A program made the translations under genes and the position numbers. Below, one piece after another: positions 53,648 through 63,400 of a DNA stretch of 64,000 nt (position 1 is its first letter; the number at the start of each line of letters is the position of its first letter). Under the pieces are notes generated by a model. The model was not told the DNA's origin and ran no database searches. It saw only the letters and a program-made list of their open reading frames with translations. This DNA is from CAZKAP01 sp964550895 (lineage in GTDB: Bacteria > Bacteroidota > Bacteroidia > Flavobacteriales > Flavobacteriaceae): contig CAZKAP010000004.1 of assembly GCA_964550895.1 (NCBI GenBank), positions 1 to 64,000 of the forward strand, in the 5' to 3' direction.

Positions 53648-55975
53648 ATGAAAAGGCCCGATTTACTGCGGCGTTCCGAGTGCTCCGGACAGGCACTACG
53701 GCGCGGGAAAGGGCACAGCGGTATGGAAAGTCAGCGTTCAATTCGGTGGTGTTTTGGGCTTGCAATCGGGTGGATTGCAGCCACAGGGGGTGTTTACGGC
53801 CAGACTTTTAACAAGCCGGAGCCCGCAGACAACCCCAATCTTCCCGGAAATTCCGCCTGGACTGCAGCCTGTGCTTCCGCAGACTTCAACGAATACTTCG
53901 TCAACTTTACCTGGTCGCCCCCCATCTTAGACCCCTCGAACGAGTTCATACTCGAGCTTTCGGATGCCGATGGCGATTTCAGTGATCCGACGGAACTGGA
54001 CAGGGTAGGGGACAAGAATGCGGAATTCGACTTCAACTTCAGCTTTACGCTGCCCGAAACGGCCCAGGGCGACAACTTCCGCATGAGAGTGCGCAGTACA
54101 AACCCCGAAATGATCAGCCCGGAATCCGATCCCTTCCCCATGTACTATATCGGGTATAAGGATCCCATACTGATCAGTGAAAACGGCAACGGCATTATTC
54201 CCCCGGCCGGATCGCTCGCCTTCTGCTCCGGCAACTCCATTACGCTGGCAACCCATTCGGTTCCCAATCCGGAAACGTACAAGTACAACTGGTACCGCAA
54301 CGGCCTGCTCCTGGACGAAAAGACCAACTCCATCGACATTACGGAGGAAGGCACCTATCAGGTCGAGATCGATTACGGGAGCAGCTGCTCCGGCTCGGCC
54401 AACACCCTTTCGAATACCATCGGCATCTCGGAGACCTCACCGGTTGGAATCAGCATCGACCCGCCGAGCCAAACCGTACTCTGCCCGGGCGAAACCCTGG
54501 AATTAACGGCAAATCCCGATCGCGGGGACCTGGTGTACAGCTGGTTCCGAGACGGCGTGGAAGTATCGCCTCCCCTGCTTGGAAACAGCACTTTTGAAGT
54601 CGATGCGACCAATCCTGACTTTCCCGGGAACTATACCGTGACGGTTTCCGGAAGCACCGTCTGTTCAGAAACCTCGGCTCCCATAACCCTGAGCCGGGCC
54701 GATGTGCCAACGGCCAGCATTAGCTCATCGACCACCGTACTGCTGCCGGGAGGCAGCATCGAACTTCAGGCCCTGACCACCGCAGCAAACCCGACATTTC
54801 AGTGGTATTTGAACGGTAGCCCGATAGCCGGTGCCACCGCCTCCACCTACCTGGCCACGGAAGCCGGTACATACAGCGTAGAGGTTTCGGATGCCGATAT
54901 TCCCTGTCCCGACGCTTCAATCCGCAGTGCGGATTTCGTGATCCAGTCCCCTTCCTCATACGAGGTTGAAATCGGGGCCGATGCGGGCTATTTGCCCTGT
55001 GAATCGGCAGTGGTCACCCTGTCGATTACCGCCGTTTTGGGCCTTGACGATCAGGGCACTGCCACGGATTTCACCGGCGAACTGCTGGACTCCTTCAGTT
55101 GGCAATGGTATGACACGTCCGGCCCCATAGCCGGAGAAACCGGCACGAGTCTTAGTCTGGGTGCGGGTGACAGCGGCACTTACCACGTGGAGGGAACCTT
55201 CGGCGCCATCAGCGTCAGTTCGAGCGAACAGGACATCCTGATTAACAACGCCCCAGATGTCAATCTGAACAGCGACCGTACGGCCCTCTGCGATGAGGAC
55301 GACAGCATACGCATCGAACTGGACGACCCTCTGCCGGGAGACAGCTACACCTGGACTGTGGACGGGACAGCCACAGGGGTAACCACTTCCGCTATTGTGG
55401 CCGACCTGCCCGGAAACTATGTACTCCGACGTACCCGGGACGGCTGCGAATCCGTTTCTCAGCCCATCGTCATCAGCATGTTCGATCCGGAGGCCGTTGT
55501 CCTGGATCGGGAGGAAGAAGTCTCCATACCGAGAGGAGAGAGCCTGGTAGTAACTGCCTCTGGCGGGGACAACTATCAATGGAGGGATCCGGATGGAAAT
55601 CCTATAGGCTCCGACGCCTCGGCCACACTCGATCAGGAAGGCACCTACAGCGTGGAGGTATCCTCAGGCAGCTGCCTGCTTACCCTCACCATCACGGTAA
55701 GCCTGCGAGACACCTTCCCCATCCCCAACGTGATCAGCCCCAACGGTGACGGCATCAACGACCGCTGGGTGATACCCAACAGCTACTCTTTCCGTTCCGA
55801 CGTGGTTATCCGAATCTACGGGGAAGCCGGAAATCTCATATTCGAACAAGCCAACTATCAGAACGACTGGCCTTCAGGAGGCGCTTTCGGCCGTCAATCC
55901 AACGAAATTGTCTATTACATCATTGAGTCGCCCGAGGAGGGCAAGGTCAAAGGAACCATAACTATAATCCCCTGA
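53648..55975 (+). CDS. sprC: SprC-like secreted multidomain protein with type B T9SS sorting domain
   Basis: A 775-residue protein. The export signal is in MESQRSIRWCFGLAIGWIAA (from residue 26); an internal ATG at 53723 would give a normal-length signal peptide. Ig-like/PKD-like modules fill about 60-680, with repeated YxWFRDG and GTYxVEV patterns (YKYNWYRNG, TYSVEVSD). The C-terminal domain begins IPNVISPNGDGINDRWVIPN, the gliding-motility-associated C-terminal domain (type B sorting signal). It is followed one base later by the SprD-like gene, then SprB, as in the sprCDB order of gliding flavobacteria. It is probably secreted to the surface by T9SS. Confidence 0.8.
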   Translation: MKRPDLLRRSECSGQALRRGKGHSGMESQRSIRWCFGLAIGWIAATGGVYGQTFNKPEPADNPNLPGNSAWTAACASADFNEYFVNFTWSPPILDPSNEFILELSDADGDFSDPTELDRVGDKNAEFDFNFSFTLPETAQGDNFRMRVRSTNPEMISPESDPFPMYYIGYKDPILISENGNGIIPPAGSLAFCSGNSITLATHSVPNPETYKYNWYRNGLLLDEKTNSIDITEEGTYQVEIDYGSSCSGSANTLSNTIGISETSPVGISIDPPSQTVLCPGETLELTANPDRGDLVYSWFRDGVEVSPPLLGNSTFEVDATNPDFPGNYTVTVSGSTVCSETSAPITLSRADVPTASISSSTTVLLPGGSIELQALTTAANPTFQWYLNGSPIAGATASTYLATEAGTYSVEVSDADIPCPDASIRSADFVIQSPSSYEVEIGADAGYLPCESAVVTLSITAVLGLDDQGTATDFTGELLDSFSWQWYDTSGPIAGETGTSLSLGAGDSGTYHVEGTFGAISVSSSEQDILINNAPDVNLNSDRTALCDEDDSIRIELDDPLPGDSYTWTVDGTATGVTTSAIVADLPGNYVLRRTRDGCESVSQPIVISMFDPEAVVLDREEEVSIPRGESLVVTASGGDNYQWRDPDGNPIGSDASATLDQEGTYSVEVSSGSCLLTLTITVSLRDTFPIPNVISPNGDGINDRWVIPNSYSFRSDVVIRIYGEAGNLIFEQANYQNDWPSGGAFGRQSNEIVYYIIESPEEGKVKGTITIIP

Positions 55976-55976
55976 T

Positions 55977-57425
55977 ATGAAGTATTTCTACCTCGCCTTC
56001 ATATCGATGCTATTCTTAGCGCTTCCCGCACTCGCGCAGGAACGGCAGGGGGGACTATCGACCGAACTGAGCCCGGTCTATACCCAACTCAAGTACCATC
56101 GCTACTTGTGGAACCCGGCACTGACTATAGGGGAGAAGGAGGACACCTACTTCGGCCTATACCACCGCAACAGTGCCCCTGCCGTCAAAGACAACCTGGA
56201 GAGGTACTTTCTTGGTTACCATGCCCAACTGGGTGAACGCGCGGGAGTTGGACTGGCGCTGGTCCACGATCGGGCGGGGATCATCGACCTGAACAGCGCC
56301 CTGATTTCCTTCGGTTACGAGATTTGGCTTAGCCCCAAGGCCCGCATGGCATTCGGCCTTCAGGCACTCTATCGCAGATCCCGACTCTCTGAAGGCCGTG
56401 TGGTCGCCACCATTCCCAACGATCCCTCACTCAATCAGGAACCATCCGGGCTGCTGGCTTTGAACCCCGGACTGTCCCTGACCATCAGAAATACACAGTT
56501 CTCATTCTCAACTACAGATGCGGCTTCGTATGTATCCCTGGGCGGAGCCAGCGAACTGTACAATTCCCTGGGCTCTTACAATGCCCAGGTTTCTCAGCGA
56601 TTCCTTCTTAGAGACCGCAGGAACTCGACACTGAGGATCGAGGCCTACCTGCAGCAGAGGGAGTTTGCCCCTTCCTCCAAAGGATTAAACGGCCTATATG
56701 AAATTCCGGGGCTAGGCTGGCTTCAGGCGGGCTACGACGATCCTTTCGGTTTCCACGGAGGGCTCGGACTCAAGGTAAGCCCTTCGCTCGATTTGAACTA
56801 CACCTTCGAGAGCGGGGCAGGGGAGCTGGCTAACATCACGGCGACTCACGGACTCGGCATCACCTATCGCACAGAGGCCCGATTCAGTCGCAGGCAGGCT
56901 CCCTTACCCCGGGCCAAAAAAGAGAAGAAGCCCAGAGTTAAGAAACCCAAAACAAAGAAGCGCGAGCCAAATACTGATGATGGCGAAGTAGACCGGCTGA
57001 GGGAAGAACTCGAAGAGGCCAAAAACACCATCGCCTTACAGAGGGGCGAACTGGATTCCATGGCGACGGAACTGGCCAAACTCAAACGCGAACTCAACAT
57101 CCTCAAGAATCAGCGGGCACCGAGCAGCGATGCGGCTGGATTGGGGGACAACAGAGAACTGACCACCCTGAACACAAGCGGGATCGAGGCTGGCTACTAC
57201 CTGGTGCTCAACACCTACAACACCCTCTCAGAAACTAAAAAAGCAGTGCGTCTGTACACCCGCATGGGAGTGGAGACACAGTGGTTCATCGACAAGCCAA
57301 CAAACACCTACTACCTCTTCTGGAAACGGTTTGCCAACCGGGAATCGGCCGAAGAAACGCTCCGGATCATCACCGAGAGTGACTATCGGGACGAGGCCTG
57401 GATCGTGCGGATCGTGTCGGATTGA
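55977..57425 (+). CDS. sprD: SprD-like PorP/SprF-family outer-membrane protein
   Basis: A 482-residue protein. The signal peptide is about 1-20 (LALPALAQ). An outer-membrane beta-barrel of PorP/SprF type fills about 30-300 (QLKYHRYLWNPALTIGEKED, LISFGYEIWLSPKARMAFGL). A basic linker (about 305-325) leads to a coiled coil (332-380) and a C-terminal SPOR-like domain (about 395-482), ending RDEAWIVRIVSD. SprF-family proteins help anchor or export SprB-type adhesins in flavobacterial gliding. The position between SprC and SprB matches SprD, and the gap to sprC is a single base. Confidence 0.82.
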   Translation: MKYFYLAFISMLFLALPALAQERQGGLSTELSPVYTQLKYHRYLWNPALTIGEKEDTYFGLYHRNSAPAVKDNLERYFLGYHAQLGERAGVGLALVHDRAGIIDLNSALISFGYEIWLSPKARMAFGLQALYRRSRLSEGRVVATIPNDPSLNQEPSGLLALNPGLSLTIRNTQFSFSTTDAASYVSLGGASELYNSLGSYNAQVSQRFLLRDRRNSTLRIEAYLQQREFAPSSKGLNGLYEIPGLGWLQAGYDDPFGFHGGLGLKVSPSLDLNYTFESGAGELANITATHGLGITYRTEARFSRRQAPLPRAKKEKKPRVKKPKTKKREPNTDDGEVDRLREELEEAKNTIALQRGELDSMATELAKLKRELNILKNQRAPSSDAAGLGDNRELTTLNTSGIEAGYYLVLNTYNTLSETKKAVRLYTRMGVETQWFIDKPTNTYYLFWKRFANRESAEETLRIITESDYRDEAWIVRIVSD

Positions 57426-57452
57426 ACAAGGAATAACTAACGTATAGCTGTG

Positions 57453-60400
57453 ATGAAATTGACATGGAAAAACATCCTGACCGCGGTCCTTATTTGGGGT
57501 ATGGGGCATGTGGTATGGGGTCAGGTAGAGGTGCCTTTTGCTCCTCGCTTATCGAGTTCCTACATCAACATTAAGGGAGACTATGTGTTCCTTTCCAATG
57601 GTATCATTAACCGGGTGGATGGAAGCAATACGGCTAATGATCCGTACAATGGTGGTTCCAACAACAACGGATTCCACAGGGACTATATCGATGTCGACAG
57701 CGACCCCACTACCTTCAGCTCCAGCAGTTCCGAACTGAACGTGCCCTTTTGTTCGCGCATCTACTGGGCCGGACTCTACTGGTCCGGGAATTACCAGCAG
57801 GAAGTACTGAATAACAGTGCCATCCCCAGCCTGCCTGCCAATGACACCAACCGCTACGACGTATCGCAGATCAAGTTTCAGGTCCCTGGGGGCGCCTATC
57901 AGGACATCACCGCAGATCAGGTGATTTACGACAATGTGTCCTTTAAGGACAGTCCCTACGTCTGTTTCAAGGATGTAACCGCAGACCTGCAGGCCCTGGC
58001 CGATCCGAACGGGGATTACTACGTCGCTAACGTGCGTGCCACCCGTGGGCGCAGTGTGGGCGGAGCCGGGGGCTGGACCCTGGTTGTGATCTACGAAAAC
58101 CCTACGCTTTCGGGCAAGTTTATCTCGGTATTCGATGGCTATGCCGGCGTGAGCGGCAGTTCCACTGCCGATATGGCGATCTCCGGCTTTAATTCGATTC
58201 CCGTCGGCCCCGTGCGCGCTCGCATAGGCGCGAGTGCCGTCGAAGGGGACCGGGGCATCTCCGGTGACCAGTTGCGTATCGAGACCCCCAGCAATCCCGG
58301 ATTCACCGCGCTGAGCGACCCCATGAACCCGGCCAATAACTTCTTCAATTCCAACATCACGGCGGATGGGGCGCATGTAACCACCCGGAACATCTACGCC
58401 ACCAACACCCTGGGATACGATGCCGACGTGTTCGAAATCAGCAACCCGCTGAACAGCATCATCGACAATGCCGAGACCGATGCCACCCTGCAGCTCTATA
58501 CCCAGGGGGACGGCTACGGCGCCTTCCTGGTAACCTTTGGCGTCGAAATCATCGAGCCCAATATCGTTCTGGAGAAACGGGTGGAAAACCTGGCAGGAAC
58601 GGACATTACCGGGGCCGGGGTCCATCTGGGCCAGAGCCTCGACTACGTTTTGAATTTCCAGAACACCGGAAACGACGATGCCACCAACTACAGCATACGC
58701 GATATCCTTCCTGTGAATGTTACCCTTGACGAGAGCAACCTGGTCCTGCCGCCCGGGGTAACGTACACCTACGATGCCACGACCCGTGAGATCGTATTCA
58801 GCATACCGGACAATCTGATCGAACAAGGAGATCCTTCCTATAGCATCCGCATACGGGCCGGGGTGGCTTCGAACTGTTATGACTTCGTGAATGCCTGCGA
58901 CAACCAGATCCAGAACCTCGCCTATTCGACCTATCAGGGGGTGATCAACGACAACCAGATCTCGGACGACCCCAGCGTTTCCGACTTCGATACCTGCGGG
59001 TTTACTACGCCCGGAGCCACCAACTTCTTACTGGACGACCTCTCCGACTGCAACTATATCCGCACGGTACTCCTCTGCGGTGAAGACCTGGTCCTCGACG
59101 CGGGTAACGATTTCGACTCCTACACCTGGGTGCTGGACAGCAATGGGAACAATCAGATCGACCCGTCCGACCCCGTACTCACCGACGGAGACCCGGACGG
59201 AGACCCCAGCACACTGATCGTCGATGCCCCTGGCACCTATATCGTTAACAAGACCATTCCGCTGCCCTGTATAAATTCCGAGGAAATCATAGTGGTGGAA
59301 CTCTTTGGAACCACGCAGGCCAATCCGATCACAGCACTGATACAGGACACCAGCAATACGGTAGATGGGGAAGTGCTGATCTGCCCCAACGACGGGGAAG
59401 GCCTACCCCAAATCTTCCTCTGCGGGCTCAACGACAGCGAACTGATTCAACTGAATATCCCGGATGCAGACACCATCATCTGGGAACGCCTGGATGAAGG
59501 CAGCTGCACCGACGCCGCCGTGGGCTGTGCCAACCGCAACAACACCTGCAACTGGATCGAGGTGGAACAGGGAATCGACTACCTGGCCGATACCAGTGGT
59601 GAATACAGGGTGATCATCAACTATCAGGACGGCTGCTTCAGCCGCTTCTATTTCAACGTTTTCAAGAATCCCCTGGATCCGCAATACGTATCCGAAAATG
59701 TGATTTGCACCAGCCCCGGTAACATCACGGTCACCAATATGCCCGTGGACTACGAATACTCGCTGATCGATTCGGACACGGGCAACACCCTGGTCGGGTA
59801 CCAATCCTCTCCCTCTTTCGCCATCTCCACCGCGGGAGTATACCGGGTGGATATGAGGCAGCAGGGGGTAGCTACGGGCTGCGTTTTCACCCTGGACAAT
59901 ATCGGCATACTCCGGCAGGACATGACCCTGGATGTCACGGTGCAGGATTCAGACTGCAACGGACTAGGCTCCATAGCCATTTCCGCCCTGGGGGTTGCCC
60001 CCTCATACGAGTATTTCCTCTTGCAGGGAGGCACCGAGATCGATAACTCGGGCATAACGGCCGACAACAACTACACCTTTCCCGGATTGGCTCCCGGAAC
60101 CTATGAAATCCGGGTGGAAACCACGGATGGCTGTCTGGAGTCGGGCACCTATACGGTAGTCGATCGAACCGATCTGGCGGTTAGCGCCCTAACCGTGAAA
60201 AACGTGGACTGTACGGATGCCGAAGTTGAGCTTACTCCAAGCGGCGGCCAGCCCCTGCCAGGCTATACCTATGCCATTTGGAGTGTTAACGGCTCCCCGC
60301 TTTATCCTACTATTACCGATATTCCAGGGGGTAGTTTCCAGTCCGACGCACTGTTCACCTTCGACGAAACCCAAACCGGAGATTATGTCTTCGTGGTCGT

Positions 60401-63400
60401 GGACGGCAATAACTGCCATGCCTTCTCCAACCCGGTAACCGTCTCCGAAGTACCCGATGTCACCTATACCACCAGCATTACCAACGAGAGCTGTTTCGGT
60501 TTTTCGGACGGTACCTACGAAATATCTATTATCGACAGTCAGGGTTACAGCCTGTCCTACACCCTTACCTATCCGGACAGCAGTACGGCCACCAATGCCT
60601 CGGGCACCTTTGCCGGACTCCCCAGCGGCGGCTATGTGCTGACCGTGACCCAGACCATGGGAGGGGTAAGCTGTGATTTTGTCGAAACCTTCTCCATAGG
60701 CGGGGCCTCCGCTCCGCTGAGTGCAGGTATCGCCCTTACCCAGGGGCTCAGCTGTACCCAGGACGCGATTATCGAGGCTACCGCGGTAACCGGAGGAACG
60801 CCTCCTTACGAATTTAGCCTGGACGGGGTGAACTTCGTTTCTGGTTTCGGTAGCACGGTATTCGGAAACCTGGGCGCAGGCACTTACCAGATTACGGTCA
60901 GGGATGCCAATATGTGTACGTTTACCACCGCAGATGTGACCATAGACCCCCTTACGCCTCCGGACGATCTGAGCTTCAGCCAAACAGCGATGACCTGTCC
61001 ATCCCTGACCTCCAATCTTACGGCCACCGTCAGCCAGGGAGTCGCGCCCTACACTTTTGATATTACGTCCCCCTCTACGGCCAGCCCAGACCATACCACG
61101 ACTGATTCGGCCACCTTCGATGGGCTCGCCCCGGGCACCTATACCGTCCGGGTCACCGATGCGCTGGGATGCATATATGAAGAAAACTATACGGTGCCCG
61201 ACATTCCCCGAGTGCAGGCCGACGCAGTGGTGGAGTCGCATATTTCGTGTGTCGGCTACAACGACGGTAGCCTGAGAATCGACTTCAGTGATTTCGACTC
61301 TTCCTATGCCTATACGGTTACCGGGCCTTCACTCAACATCAGCCAGACCGGTCAGACAGCGGCCTCGGTTACTCTGAACAACCTTTTTTCCGGATCCTAC
61401 ACCATCACGGTTACCGACGAGACTACCCTCTGTGCGGATACAGACACGGCCTCGGTACTGGCTCCCGTATTCCCCCTGGCTTCAACCATCGACATCGTCC
61501 AACCCACCTGCTCGGTGGACGGCAGCGTAGAGATCAGTGGCAGCGGGGGCTGGGGATCCTACAGTTACGAATTGGAAACGCCTTCCGGAACCGTGCTTAC
61601 CAACCCGGGCGGCCTATTCCCCGGTCTCACCGAAACCGGAGACTATCAGGCCACGGTTATCGATGCCAATGGCTGCAGGGAAACCGCCACGGTTACACTC
61701 GCCGTGGTTACCGGGCCAACACTCAGTCTTACACCGAATACAGCCTGCCTGGGTCCGGCCGGCAGCTTCGACCTGACAGCCAGCGTGACATCGGGTGGAG
61801 TAGGACCTTTCGAATACCGGATCAACGGAGGTGCTTACCAGGCCGGCGACACCTTTACCGGGTTGGGCCCGGGGTCTTACACGGTCGAAGTGAGGGATGC
61901 CAACCTCTGCGTGGACTCCTCCATTTACTCCATGAATCCGGAACTCAGCCTGTCCATCAGCCCGGGCAATCTTACCGCCTGTGGCGGGGACGCCACTATA
62001 GGCGTGTCGGCCAATGGCGGAGATGGCAGCTATGTCTACGCACTTCTTCCCCAGGGTTCGAGCCCGAATCCGGGAGACTTCGGGGCTTCATCTACCTTCA
62101 GCGTCAGTGCCGCAGGCAACTACACCGCCTGGGTAAGGGACCTTTCCGGTGGCGCCGGATATTGTGACGCCTCAGGAGACCTGATAGTGGGAACGGATGC
62201 TCCCCTAAACCTGACGCTGAACCCTTCGGACGTGAATTGCAACGGCCTCAGCAGCGGTTCCATCCTGGCCAGTGCTTCCGGAGGAACAGCCCCTTACGAA
62301 TACCGCTTAGGCGCTGGCGCATTCAGCAGCAACCCCGACTTTACGGGCCTGGGTGCAGGAAACTATCAGATTACTATCCGGGATGCCAACGGATGTACGG
62401 CCCAGGAAACGACGATAGTACAGGAAAATGACCAACTGCTGGCCTCGGTGTCGGTGACAGCCATAGCGGCCTGCGATCCTTTGGACCTGGCCGAGGTTCG
62501 GGTCACCAACATACTGGGCGGGCTGGCCCCGTTCGAATACAGCTTCGACGGCGGCCTCAATTACGGGAGTACAGCCGTCGCCAATCTGCCCCCGGGCACT
62601 TATCAGGTGCGGGTGCGCGATGCCAATAATTGCGAATACAGCGACACCATAACGGTGGACGCTCCACCGGCCGACCCTGTGTTGTCCTCAAGTATCGACT
62701 ACGAGTGCGACGGCGAAGGGACCGTAAGTGTAACCGGGCAGGACCCTTCCTTCGATTACATCTACAGCCTGAACGGCGTACCCAACACTCCGGCAAATGA
62801 TCCCGTGTTTGCCGACGTAACCCCCGGCAACCATCAGATCGAGGTTGAATTTCAACAGAACACTCCTCTGCCGCCTAGCCAGCTCTTCAGTGAGGACTTC
62901 GGCCAGGGCGGCAATACGCCCATCAGCGAGATCGATCCGGTATACTGCTACGAGCCCCAGGACGGGAGTGCGAGCCTCTGCGGATTTGGAACGAATAACC
63001 GCATACAGGACGGCGAATATTCCGTGACCAACCTCATTGTAAACCCCTACGGCGCCTGGGTGAGTCCCAACGATCATACCGGCCTGCCTGGGGGTCGCTT
63101 CCTCGCCATTAATGTGGGAGGCGTAGCCGGGGTCAATGGGATCATGTACCAGAAAGAAGACGTGGAAGTCATCCCCAACGAAGACATCGTCATTTCCGTT
63201 TGGGCGTTTAACCTGGTGCGTTCGACCGCCTCCAACGGAGATCCCTCCATAGTGATGGAGCTGGTCGACCCCTCGGGTACCATAATCGCCAGTACGGCCA
63301 CCGGCAACGTCCCTAAGAACACCGGGCCCGACGACTGGCACAATTACACGGTTTCTCTGAACCCCGGAGCCAACAGCACCCTGGATATCGTGATCCGTAC

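Noticed and set aside
57549..61241. Long minus-strand open frames (425 and 350 codons) within the sprB region
   Set aside because: They lie antisense to the sprB frame, which is continuous from 57453 to the window end and has signal peptide, domain and repeat structure. The antisense frames have no recognisable motif and arise from the G+C-rich, repetitive codon pattern.
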